Assembly (NCBI GenBank): GCA_036323355.1
Contig: AP028876.1
Location: forward strand, 372,001-436,000
DNA length: 64,000 nt
Direction of reading: 5' to 3'
Source: Gottschalkiaceae bacterium SANA
GTDB lineage: Bacteria > Bacillota > Clostridia > Tissierellales > GPF-1
The notes under the pieces were generated by a model, which was not told the origin of the DNA, searched no databases, and saw only the letters and a list, made by a program, of their open reading frames with translations. This document shows positions 26,698 through 34,824 of the stretch, piece by piece. Each line of letters starts with the position of its first letter. Within the stretch, counting starts at the first letter, position 1. The position numbers were made by a program, and so were the translations under genes.

Positions 26698-27207
26698 ATG
26701 AGAATTCGACTTGCGACAGAGTATGATTTAAAAGACTTAACTGAGATCTATAATCAAGCGATTGTAAGAGGAACCTGTAATGCCTTTACGGAAACCTTTG
26801 AGGTGGAAGATCGAAGGGATTGGTTTGAATCGCATCAGAATAAACAGTACCCTCTGTATGTATATGAAAAGGATGAACGAGCCGTTGGTTTCGTGTATTT
26901 TACTGCATATCGGCCAGGACGCCTGGCAATGCAAGGGACTGCGGAAATTAGTTATTACATTCATCAGGACTTTCAAGGGATGGGCATAGGCTCTCAGCTG
27001 ATGGAATTTGGATTAGAAAGGGCAGAGGGACTGGGCTTTGATACCTTAATTGCAATTCTTTTGAGTGTGAATGAAGGCAGCTTTGCTTTGCTTAAGAAGT
27101 TTGACTTTGCTGAATGGGGACGCCTCTTGGGAGCGGTGCAACTGCCTCTTGGGCGGTGCGATCATTTGTATTACGGACGGAAGATTGGAAAAGATGAAAG
27201 TGAATAG
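26698..27207 (+). CDS. GNAT-family N-acetyltransferase (phosphinothricin acetyltransferase-like)
   Basis: The protein has 169 residues. It begins MRIRLATEYDLKDLTEIYNQ followed by AIVRGTCNAFTET, the opening typical of phosphinothricin/methionine-sulfoximine acetyltransferases. The acetyl-CoA loop is HQDFQGMGIGSQLMEFGLE, and the C-terminal LLGAVQLPLGRCDHLYYGRK region is also in place. Members acetylate small amines or amino acid analogues. Whether this one acts on phosphinothricin is unknown. Single gene ending at a strong terminator; GGAG precedes the ATG. Confidence 0.8.
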   Translation: MRIRLATEYDLKDLTEIYNQAIVRGTCNAFTETFEVEDRRDWFESHQNKQYPLYVYEKDERAVGFVYFTAYRPGRLAMQGTAEISYYIHQDFQGMGIGSQLMEFGLERAEGLGFDTLIAILLSVNEGSFALLKKFDFAEWGRLLGAVQLPLGRCDHLYYGRKIGKDESE

Positions 27208-27217
27208 GAAACAGTGC

Positions 27218-27250
27218 AGACGCATTCGATTATTCGATGCGTCTTTTTTT
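27218..27250. terminator. Terminator between acetyltransferase and two-component genes
   Basis: AGACGCAT (27218-27225) pairs with ATGCGTCT (27236-27243), followed by a T run. It lies between convergent genes. Confidence 0.8.
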
Positions 27251-27268
27251 TGGAATGATGATATTGGA

Positions 27269-28036
27269 TTAGCTTTTTGTATGTAATTTTTGGTTGCGGT
27301 ATTTGTTGGGTGACATGCCCACGACATTCTTAAAGGCACGGCTGAAATAGTGTTGGCTGTTGTAACCGACTTTTTCTGAGATCTCTTTCATGGAACAGAC
27401 TTTGTCTGGATGGAGGAGGAGTTGAATGGCCATGGTCGTTCTGGTTTTGTTCAGATAATTGGTAAAGCTCATCCCGGTTTTTTGTTTAATGATACGGGTG
27501 ATATAGGATTCGCTTACAAAATACTTTTCCGCGATGGTATGGAGGGACAGATGATTGTTAGAGTAATTCTCTTTGATGTATTGGATGGCCAAGTTTCCAA
27601 TATCCTCGGGAGGATTTTGCTCGCCGATCGATTCTTTTAATAGGCTTTTTTCCCACGTTCGATTAGAGTAGGCTTCCATGGCTTTTTCAATTACAGTTTG
27701 AAAACTACGGTAGTCAATGGGTTTTAATAGATAAGTAAATACGCCAAGATCCAGGGCTTTTTGTGCATATGAAAATTGGTTATAACCTGAAATGATAATG
27801 ATTTTCGCGTCTTTGTCAATGCTCCTTACATGCTCGATGACCTCGAGTCCGTTGGTGAGGGGCATGTTGATGTCCATGAGAATAATCTCTGGGCGAAATT
27901 TTTCAATCGCTAAGATAGCTTCCTGTCCATCTTCTGCCAAGGCCACCACATGAAGATCGAGGTCGTAGGATTCGATTAGTTTTTTAAGACCGGAACGAAT
28001 GATTTCTTCATCATCGGCAATTACAACTCGATACAT
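27269..28036 (-). CDS. YesN-type response regulator with AraC DNA-binding domain
   Basis: The protein has 255 residues. N-terminal receiver (YRVVIADDEEIIRSGLKKLI, phospho-acceptor Asp in IILMDINMPL). The C-terminal double helix-turn-helix of the AraC family contains IAEKYFVSESYITRIIKQKT and the signature VGYNSQHYFSRAFKNVVGMS. It overlaps the sensor kinase gene by 16 bases and would be co-translated with it. Its probable target is the divergent exported reductase gene at 29935, because nothing else lies in the shared promoter region; that is inference. Confidence 0.9.
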   Translation of the reverse strand: MYRVVIADDEEIIRSGLKKLIESYDLDLHVVALAEDGQEAILAIEKFRPEIILMDINMPLTNGLEVIEHVRSIDKDAKIIIISGYNQFSYAQKALDLGVFTYLLKPIDYRSFQTVIEKAMEAYSNRTWEKSLLKESIGEQNPPEDIGNLAIQYIKENYSNNHLSLHTIAEKYFVSESYITRIIKQKTGMSFTNYLNKTRTTMAIQLLLHPDKVCSMKEISEKVGYNSQHYFSRAFKNVVGMSPNKYRNQKLHTKS

Positions 28037-29748
28037 GGCAATTCCTCACTTTGGATCGGGATTTTTAAGAGTACAATGGTGCCTTGGTTCTCTAGACTGG
28101 TGACTCTGATTTGGTAGTCATCACCAAAGGCATATTTTAATCGCTCATTGATATTGTAGAGACCATAATGATCCGATTCCACGGAGTTGGCCAGATTGGT
28201 TTGAAGATGTGCCAATTGTTGGGGATTCATGCCGATTCCATCATCACGAACTTCGATCAAAAGAAATCCGGAATCGGAGGATACGATGATTTCGATATGG
28301 CCATTTTCTTTTCTTGGCTTCAAGCCATGATAGATGGCATTCTCCACAAGGGGTTGAATAATGAGTTTGGGTACCATTTTTTGTGTAATGACAGGGTCTA
28401 CGGTGATGGTGTGATTCACTTTGTCCTTATAGCGTACCTGTTGGATATCTAGATAATTTTGTACATGTTCAATCTCTTTGGCAAGGGGAATATATTCATT
28501 GCCGGCGCTTAGAGAAATACGAAAGAAGCGAGAGAGAGAATTGACGAGGTCTGCAACCTCAAAGGCATCATATTCCAAGGCTTTCCACTGCAAGGTATCC
28601 AAGGTGTTGTAAAGAAAATGTGGATTGATTTGCGATTGCAAAGCACGGAATTCAGCATTTCTTTTTTGTTTTTGCTCGTGGACAACTTGGTTGATTAGGT
28701 TTTCAATTTTACTTAGCATCTGATTGAAGACCTGACCCAAAACAGAAACTTCGTCAGTGTTATGGAAATCATAGTATGACTGCAGATTACCGTGAGAGAC
28801 TTCAATCATATTTGTTTTTAGTGATTGAATTGGTTTGACGATGGAGTTAGAGACGATGACCGCCAAAAAGATCGAAATGATAAACAAGAGAATGCCGACG
28901 TAAAGAATATAACGGATGATGCTGTCTGTTTGTGCAGTTATCATTCTGTTTTCAATCATGGTGCAAAGAATCCAATCCTCGGTGTAGGGAATTGAAGAAT
29001 AAAATACCGTCGAGTCTTGATTCGACATGTTAATTAGATCCACAGTGCCGGAAGATTGTGTTAGGTTGGAGTGGACAATAGAAGCAAGTCCATTGGAGGA
29101 AAGGTAGTTTTCTCGCAAAGAAGTCGCATCAATAGAATAAATATCTTGGTTTGTATTCATAATCCAAGTGAAGCCATTGTATAGATCAATGGTATCAACG
29201 ATTTCTGAGAATTTTTTTATGTTAACGGAACCATTAATGAATCCAACCCTTTCATTTTGCTCGTTGATGATGGGATAACAAAGAATAAAAATCGGATTGT
29301 TGTCGGACTTGGAAACAATGGGATTACTGATGATATATTCATTCTTTGTTGTCATCGTTTCTAAAAAGTAATCTCGTGTTGAGATATCAATGGTGATTTG
29401 GTCATTGACCCAGCCTTGGCCATCGATGCCCCCGATAGCAAAGGTTTCATTTGGATTCCCGTATTGGCCGCGCAAGACTTCATTTAACTGTGAAAGATAT
29501 GGCTTTATTTCCTCAAAATTCATGGTTTTTGTTGATGGATTTTCATGGATAATTCGAATTTCACTAATTCTTTGGTTCAACCAAGACCCGATCTCGTTGG
29601 CTTTTGAGTCGATTAGTTGGGCTGTATTGTGTTCTAGTTCCTCCATTCGCAAGGTCTTGATCTTGGTTTCCATTAAAAAGGAAAGAACGGATAGACTTAA
29701 GGCAATGATGAGTACAAAGGAACAAATGATTTTTGATCGTAGAGACAT
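28021..29748 (-). CDS. YesM-type sensor histidine kinase
   Basis: The protein has 575 residues. I take ATG 29748, preceded by AAAGGTGAG, over the upstream start at 29793. First membrane helix at about 5-25, a large extracellular Cache-type sensor (DISTRDYFLETMTTKNEYII and the LCYPIINEQNERVGFINGSV strand), second helix near 290-310, HAMP, then the His_kinase domain with QINPHFLYNTLDTLQWKALE and an ATPase domain ending DGIGMN...GLYNINERLKYAFG. The external Cache domain points to detection of a small molecule outside the cell, plausibly the substrate or electron acceptor of the adjacent reductase. Confidence 0.9.
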   Translation of the reverse strand: MSLRSKIICSFVLIIALSLSVLSFLMETKIKTLRMEELEHNTAQLIDSKANEIGSWLNQRISEIRIIHENPSTKTMNFEEIKPYLSQLNEVLRGQYGNPNETFAIGGIDGQGWVNDQITIDISTRDYFLETMTTKNEYIISNPIVSKSDNNPIFILCYPIINEQNERVGFINGSVNIKKFSEIVDTIDLYNGFTWIMNTNQDIYSIDATSLRENYLSSNGLASIVHSNLTQSSGTVDLINMSNQDSTVFYSSIPYTEDWILCTMIENRMITAQTDSIIRYILYVGILLFIISIFLAVIVSNSIVKPIQSLKTNMIEVSHGNLQSYYDFHNTDEVSVLGQVFNQMLSKIENLINQVVHEQKQKRNAEFRALQSQINPHFLYNTLDTLQWKALEYDAFEVADLVNSLSRFFRISLSAGNEYIPLAKEIEHVQNYLDIQQVRYKDKVNHTITVDPVITQKMVPKLIIQPLVENAIYHGLKPRKENGHIEIIVSSDSGFLLIEVRDDGIGMNPQQLAHLQTNLANSVESDHYGLYNINERLKYAFGDDYQIRVTSLENQGTIVLLKIPIQSEELPCIEL

Positions 29749-29934
29749 GGGCTCACCTTTACATGATTTGACATTTATAAATACTTCTCTCATTATACCG
29801 GAACGATAGGGCTTTTCAAGTGGATGCTTGAGAGTTCAAAAAGTGGAAATCTGGTGTAAATACAAAGAGTAGGGAAGCTGATAAACTTGTATTTGAAAGT
29901 GTTACATTTTTAACAAATACAAGGGGGAATAAAA

Positions 29935-31722
29935 ATGAAGAAGATTTTGATCTATTTATTAATGATTGCCATGATTATTACGGCAACAGGTTGTTCGCAA
30001 GGTGCGGCAGTTGATGAGCCGGAAGTTATGAAGACAGCGATTGAGAATGGTACCTATGCCGGGGTAGGCGAAGGTAAAGGCGGCGATCTTTCAATCGAAG
30101 TAACCATCGAAGACGATGTGATTACAGCCATCAATGTCCTGGAGCAAAATGAAACAGAAGGACTCGATCAGGCAATTGATACATTGACAGAAGAAATTCT
30201 CCGTACCAATTCGCTAGAGGTAGATATGGTTGCGGGAGCAAGTGTAACATCAAATGCTTTCGTTCAAGCGGTAACAGTAGCTTTGGGTGCAGCAAATGCG
30301 ACACCGGACATGCTGAAAAAAATTGATCTTGTTGAAGTAGTCGATGTGAGAGAAACCCTTACAGAAGCATGCGATGTTGTTGTTATTGGGGCAGGTGGTG
30401 CAGGACTGACGGCAGCGATTGAAGCCAAAGCGGCTGGTGCGAATGTCATCGTCTTGGAGAAGATGCCAGCAGCAGGTGGTAATACATTGATATCTGGAGC
30501 AGAATATGCAGCTTCTAATAACTGGCTTCAAAAAGAAATGGGAATTGAAGACAGCGTTGAGCAACATATTGAAGATACATTAAAGGGTGGAGATCATGTG
30601 AATGATCCTGCATTGGTTCGTGTGGTTGCAGAAAATGCGCTTGCAGGTGCCGAGTGGTTGCGCGATTTTGTAGGCGTTGTTTGGGAAGACGAGTTGATGC
30701 AGTTTGGTGGTCATTCTGCCAAACGAAGCTTGGTTCCTGAAGGAGCAAGCGGAAGAGCCATTATTACTAAGCAATTGGCGAAAGCGGAAGAGATGGGAAT
30801 TTCGGTTCTATTAAACACAAAAGCAACGGCTTTGGTTACTGATGAAAACGGAAAAGTTGTTGGAGTTGAAGCGGAAGGAAAAGAGAATGACTACATCTTT
30901 GAAACCAACAAAGCAGTGATCATTGCATCAGGCGGTTTTGGATCCAATGTAGAAATGCGTGTGAAGTACAATCCAGATATTGATGGATCGATTCTTTCTA
31001 CAAATTCACCGGGAAGCACAGGCGATGGCATTGTCATGGCAGAAGCCGTTGGTGCAGATTTGACGGGTATGGAATATATTCAGACTTATCCAATTTGTGA
31101 TCCTTTATCAGGTACGCTTTTGTATGTGGATGACGCTCGTCTTTACGGACACACTGTCATCGTCAACAAAGAGGGTAAGCGTTTTGTAGAAGAATTGGGA
31201 CGTCGCGATGTGATGTCCATGGGAATCAAAGCACAAACCGGTAGCGTTTGTTATGAATTGATGGATCAAAATGGATTTGAAAAGAGCTACTTGCAAGAGA
31301 ACCATGCGGCAGAGATTGACTACTTGTATAACAATGACTTGTTTGTAAAAGCAGATACATTAGAAGAAGCAGCAGCCTTCTTCGATATCGATGCAGCAGA
31401 GTTGCAAACCACTGTCGACAATTATAATCAATATGTTGCAGCTGGCGAAGACTTGGAATTCCACAAGCGAAGCTTGCCATCTACAATTGAAAAAGCACCA
31501 TACTACATTTTAAAAGCGGTACCGGCTGTTCACCATACCATGGGCGGAATCATGATTAATGAGAGCGCACAAGTCGTTAGTGAGGAAGGTACGGTAATTG
31601 AAGGCTTGTTTGCAGCTGGCGAAGTAACAGGCGGCATTCACGGCAAAAACCGTTTGGGAAGCAACGCGATAGCAGATATTACGGTATTTGGTCGAATTGC
31701 AGGACAAAACGCAGCAAAATAG
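29935..31722 (+). CDS. Exported FMN/FAD-dependent reductase lipoprotein (fumarate/urocanate reductase family)
   Basis: The protein has 595 residues. Lipoprotein signal with Cys20 in TATGC; an FMN-binding domain (about 35-118) with the flavinylation motif AGASVTS at 101-107; then an FAD flavoprotein domain with DVVVIGAGGAGLTAAIEAKA from about 146, VVGVEA...AVIIASGGFGSN, GRRDV, and HHTMGGIMI near the C-terminus, ending LGSNAIADITVFGRIAGQNA. Soluble fumarate, urocanate and related reductases share this layout; in Gram-positive anaerobes they act outside the cell as terminal reductases fed by flavin electron transfer. No heme-binding CxxCH motifs are present. The physiological acceptor is not predictable. 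A two-component system is divergent from it. Confidence 0.88.
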   Translation: MKKILIYLLMIAMIITATGCSQGAAVDEPEVMKTAIENGTYAGVGEGKGGDLSIEVTIEDDVITAINVLEQNETEGLDQAIDTLTEEILRTNSLEVDMVAGASVTSNAFVQAVTVALGAANATPDMLKKIDLVEVVDVRETLTEACDVVVIGAGGAGLTAAIEAKAAGANVIVLEKMPAAGGNTLISGAEYAASNNWLQKEMGIEDSVEQHIEDTLKGGDHVNDPALVRVVAENALAGAEWLRDFVGVVWEDELMQFGGHSAKRSLVPEGASGRAIITKQLAKAEEMGISVLLNTKATALVTDENGKVVGVEAEGKENDYIFETNKAVIIASGGFGSNVEMRVKYNPDIDGSILSTNSPGSTGDGIVMAEAVGADLTGMEYIQTYPICDPLSGTLLYVDDARLYGHTVIVNKEGKRFVEELGRRDVMSMGIKAQTGSVCYELMDQNGFEKSYLQENHAAEIDYLYNNDLFVKADTLEEAAAFFDIDAAELQTTVDNYNQYVAAGEDLEFHKRSLPSTIEKAPYYILKAVPAVHHTMGGIMINESAQVVSEEGTVIEGLFAAGEVTGGIHGKNRLGSNAIADITVFGRIAGQNAAK

Positions 31723-31855
31723 TATAAATGAGGTAAATCAATAACACTGTTGGCACATTGTTATAACAGGTACTGAGTGAGATGGTTTGAAAAGGGGATC
31801 GGGGAAAGGGATGATCCAAATAGAATAGTGACGGAAGATTGTTTCCGGGAATAAA

Positions 31856-31894
31856 AAATAGAGAATGTCGCCATTATGGCGACATTCTCTATTT
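31856..31894. terminator. Bidirectional terminator between reductase and gdh
   Basis: An 18-bp perfect stem (31856-31873 with 31877-31894) with a 3-base loop, A-rich before and T-rich within, between the convergent reductase and glutamate dehydrogenase genes. Confidence 0.85.
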
Positions 31895-31983
31895 AAGTAA
31901 GGATGTATTGCTATAAAAGGATATGGAAAAGTTTCTTTAGTTATTAGGGAAGAAAGCAATTCCAGTAAGGCAAATTAAGGAGT

Positions 31984-33237
31984 TTAGAACCAGCCACGAA
32001 TCTTCATGGCATCGGCAACACGTTTGATGGAAATCATGTAAGCTGCAGTTCGCATTTCTACATGCTGGTGATCCATCATTTCCCAGATTGCGTTGAAAGC
32101 ATCTACCATCAAGCGTTCTTGCTTCTCTTGTACTTCGTTGAATCCCCAATAGTAGTTTTGTAGGTTCTGTACCCATTCGAAGTACGAAACCGTTACACCA
32201 CCGGAATTGGCTAAAATATCTGGAACGATCAGGATGCCTTTAGCGTTCAATATTTTTCCTGCTTCTGGAGTGGTTGGACCATTTGCACCTTCACAGACGA
32301 TTTTTGCTTTAATTTTATCTGCATTATCGCTTGTGATCGCATTTTCTAATGCGCATGGTGCGAAGATTTCAACGTCTAAGCCAAAGATTTCGTCACGGCC
32401 TAGTTCTTCGTCTGCTCCTGGGAAGCCTTTGATGTCGTCTCTGTTTTTCTTATATTCCATCAAAGCGAGAATATTTAATCCATCTTTTCGGTATAGGCAG
32501 CATGACGCATCAGATACGGCAACGACTTTTACACCGGCTTGCATTGCGTAAAATGCTGCGAAGCTGCCAACATTGCCAAAGCCTTGAATTGCAACTGTTG
32601 TTTGTTTCAGGTCAATGCCTTTTTTCTTTGCGGATTCGCGAATCATTAAGAATACACCGTAGCCTGTCGCTTCTGTACGAGCTAGAGAACCACCGAATTC
32701 AACGGGTTTGCCAGTGATGACACCCGGAATGAGTTCGCCATGCATTTTAGAAAACTCGTCTACCATCCAAGACATAATTTGTCCATTTGTATTCACATCG
32801 GGTGCTGGAATGTCTTTGCGATCCCCAATAAATTCGCCAAGGGCACGTACGTAACCGCGTGACAATCGTTCTAGTTCTCCTTGCGACAATTGTTTTGGAT
32901 CAACAATGATTCCGCCTTTGCCGCCTCCGTATGGAAGACCGACAACACCGCATTTAAATGTCATCCAAGTAGAAAGTGCACGAACTTCATCCAAAGAAAC
33001 GTTTGGATGGAATCGGATGCCGCCTTTTGTTGGTCCAACTGCATCATTATGTTGTGCTCGAAAGGCTTCAAATATACGAAGACTACCGTTGTCCATTTTT
33101 ACGGGTACAGGGAATGATAGAACACGCATCGGTTGTTTTAAGAGTTCATATACTGCTGGATCTGTTTGCAATTGATTGCACGCCGTTTTTACTTGATGTT
33201 GCGCAATCTCAAAAGGGTTTAATGTTTTTTCTGCCAT
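31984..33237 (-). CDS. gdhA: Glutamate dehydrogenase
   Basis: The protein has 417 residues, the usual length for hexameric clostridial/Bacillus RocG-GudB-type enzymes. Active-site segment LPYGGGKGGIIVDP with its lysine, substrate region NDAVGPTKGGIRFHP, Rossmann motif AIQGFGNVGSFAA, and LANSGGVTVSYFEW near the end. It interconverts glutamate with 2-oxoglutarate, NH3 and NAD(P)H. I use ATG 33237, preceded by AGGAGG, instead of the start at 33282. A perfect 16-bp palindrome identical to one in front of the symporter gene at 34825 lies 29 bp upstream, so both are likely under the RpiR-type regulator encoded between them. Confidence 0.95.
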   Translation of the reverse strand: MAEKTLNPFEIAQHQVKTACNQLQTDPAVYELLKQPMRVLSFPVPVKMDNGSLRIFEAFRAQHNDAVGPTKGGIRFHPNVSLDEVRALSTWMTFKCGVVGLPYGGGKGGIIVDPKQLSQGELERLSRGYVRALGEFIGDRKDIPAPDVNTNGQIMSWMVDEFSKMHGELIPGVITGKPVEFGGSLARTEATGYGVFLMIRESAKKKGIDLKQTTVAIQGFGNVGSFAAFYAMQAGVKVVAVSDASCCLYRKDGLNILALMEYKKNRDDIKGFPGADEELGRDEIFGLDVEIFAPCALENAITSDNADKIKAKIVCEGANGPTTPEAGKILNAKGILIVPDILANSGGVTVSYFEWVQNLQNYYWGFNEVQEKQERLMVDAFNAIWEMMDHQHVEMRTAAYMISIKRVADAMKIRGWF

Positions 33238-33265
33238 TGAAATGCCTCCTAAAAATTTACGATTA

Positions 33266-33281
33266 TGAAAATATATTTTCA
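33266..33281. promoter_or_regulatory. Palindromic operator in front of gdh (predicted RpiR site)
   Basis: TGAAAATATATTTTCA, a perfect 16-bp palindrome 29 bp upstream of the gdh start codon. The identical sequence occurs at 34530-34545 and a one-base variant at 34555-34570, in the intergenic region of the RpiR-type regulator. Confidence 0.65.
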
Positions 33282-33376
33282 TTACCGAAAGAATGATTTC
33301 AGAATATCACAGAAATGAAAAAAATGACATCGTTTTCTATGAATAAATCGCAATTACTTTATGAACAAATTGCAAC

Positions 33377-33410
33377 AAAAAACTCGTAGAAGATGATCTA
33401 CGAGTTTTTT
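33377..33410. terminator. Terminator downstream of the RpiR-type regulator gene
   Basis: A 14-bp stem (33377-33390 with 33397-33410) with A and T tracts at the outer ends, lying about 170 bp after the regulator stop on the minus strand. Confidence 0.75.
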
Positions 33411-33580
33411 GTTTGATTGAGCCATAGCCAAAAAATACGCTATTAAGCCAACTTTTAGCGTGATGGTGTTTGTATAAAAAAGATATCCTCAATAAAGGCA
33501 AGCAATGATATACTAGGAAACATCGTATTTATTCAAGTTGCTTTTGAGAGAGGCATGATATTGGCCACGACGAAGGTTTA

Positions 33581-34423
33581 TTAGTAGTGGATGTTCATTT
33601 CTTTTAGCAAGGCGTCTTTGCGATCCAGTGCAGCTAAGGTTTCTTTAGGATTAAGACGACCAATACTGACAACCAATGCGTTCATAATGGACATGGCTGA
33701 AACGAATGAATAAGAATTCTTTGGGTTTGCGGCGATCAAGGTAATATCCGATAGGACAGACAAAGGGGAAGAAAAGCTATCAGTGATGGCGATAATTTTT
33801 GCTCCACAGTTTGAAAAGTACTCTGTGACATGCGCTGTCTGCTTTGTATACTTTGAAAAACCAATTGATACCAAAACTGAATCATTATCTATAGTCATGA
33901 TTTTATCGAATAGATCTCCGGTGCCGGGAGCAACGAGTTGTGTATTGGGTCGAATTTCTTTAAGTAAAAAGTAAAAATAATAGGCGACGGAGTAAGAGGA
34001 ACGCAATCCGATGATATAAATTTTTTTCGCCTTATCAATGGTGTCCACAGCTGAGAGAAATTCATTTGTCAGACTTTCTGTTAAGGTTGCTTTCAGATTT
34101 TCGATATTGGCATTCAAAACGCTTGCCAAAACATCGTCTGTATTTTCGTCTAAAAGCGAGAGTCTAATTTCTTTTCGGTCAATCGTTTCTTTCTTAACAA
34201 TTTGTTGTAGATCTTTTTGAAATGCGGGAAACCCTGTATATCCTAATTCTTTGGAAAAGCGCGTGATACTGGCCGGGCTGACCTCCGCGTAGGTGCTAAA
34301 TTCGATGATCGACATAAAAACGATTGTAGAATGACTTTCACGTACAAGATCAGCTAGTTTTTTATTCACTTTCGAAAAGGAATCGTATTTTTGATTGAGA
34401 ATTAGAAAAATATCGTTACTCAT
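33581..34423 (-). CDS. RpiR/MurR-family transcriptional regulator (HTH plus SIS)
   Basis: The protein has 280 residues. The N-terminal HTH_6 domain contains MSIIEFSTYAEVSPASITRF and SKELGYTGFPAFQKDLQQIV; the SIS domain from about 125 carries IYIIGLRSSYSVAYY and VLVSIGFSKYTKQTAHVTEY. SIS domains of this family bind phosphorylated sugars or related phosphorylated effectors. In this cluster a phosphonate or phosphate ester such as PEP or phosphonopyruvate would be a reasonable effector, but that is speculation. The gene lies between gdh and the divergent symporter operon, whose promoters carry copies of the same palindrome, so it is the likely common regulator and probably regulates itself. Confidence 0.88.
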   Translation of the reverse strand: MSNDIFLILNQKYDSFSKVNKKLADLVRESHSTIVFMSIIEFSTYAEVSPASITRFSKELGYTGFPAFQKDLQQIVKKETIDRKEIRLSLLDENTDDVLASVLNANIENLKATLTESLTNEFLSAVDTIDKAKKIYIIGLRSSYSVAYYFYFLLKEIRPNTQLVAPGTGDLFDKIMTIDNDSVLVSIGFSKYTKQTAHVTEYFSNCGAKIIAITDSFSSPLSVLSDITLIAANPKNSYSFVSAMSIMNALVVSIGRLNPKETLAALDRKDALLKEMNIHY

Positions 34424-34824
34424 ATGGTTTCACCATCCTCTGATTATTATAGTGATTATAGTTTATCATATCATGTTCGAGAATAATTCTTAAAGATTCT
34501 CATAATAGATTTTGAATAGTGAAAAGAAATGAAAATATATTTTCAATTTATACTTGAAAACATATTTTCATCTATGCTATACTATGAAAAGATAATAACA
34601 TTACGAAACAATTAAAGTGATTGTCACAGAGATTCCTGCAATTGTTAACTCAATGGAAACAGCATTGATAGCGAGAGGAGGAAAATTTATTTCCAATCAA
34701 GGAAAACGCTTCGCAAAAAGGGGATGAGAAAAGGTTTAGCGAGTTGGTACTTTGTGGGCGATCAATCAAAACGGAAAGAAGGCGTTATTGTATTAGGTAA
34801 TTAAATAATGAGTTGGAGGTTTGA
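34424..34824. promoter_or_regulatory. Regulatory region and long leader of the symporter operon
   Basis: About 400 bases. A promoter with TTGAAA (34554-34559) and TATACT (34578-34583), 18 bases apart, overlaps the second of two palindromic operators. The roughly 240-base leader after it carries no gene I can support; one short frame ending TGA near 34728 has a GAGGAGG before it but no clear start. A leader RNA element is possible but not recognised. Confidence 0.5.
34530..34570. promoter_or_regulatory. Tandem palindromic operators in front of the symporter operon
   Basis: TGAAAATATATTTTCA at 34530-34545 and TGAAAACATATTTTCA at 34555-34570, 25 bp apart start to start. The second covers the -35 element and spacer of the symporter promoter. 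The first copy is identical to the one in front of gdh. Confidence 0.7.

Larger units (their letters stand above)
33238..33580. promoter_or_regulatory. gdh promoter region and non-coding stretch
   Basis: About 340 bases without a gene. They contain the palindrome 33266-33281, which overlaps the likely gdh promoter on the minus strand, and the terminator hairpin 33377-33410. I see no RNA element in the remainder. Confidence 0.5.
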
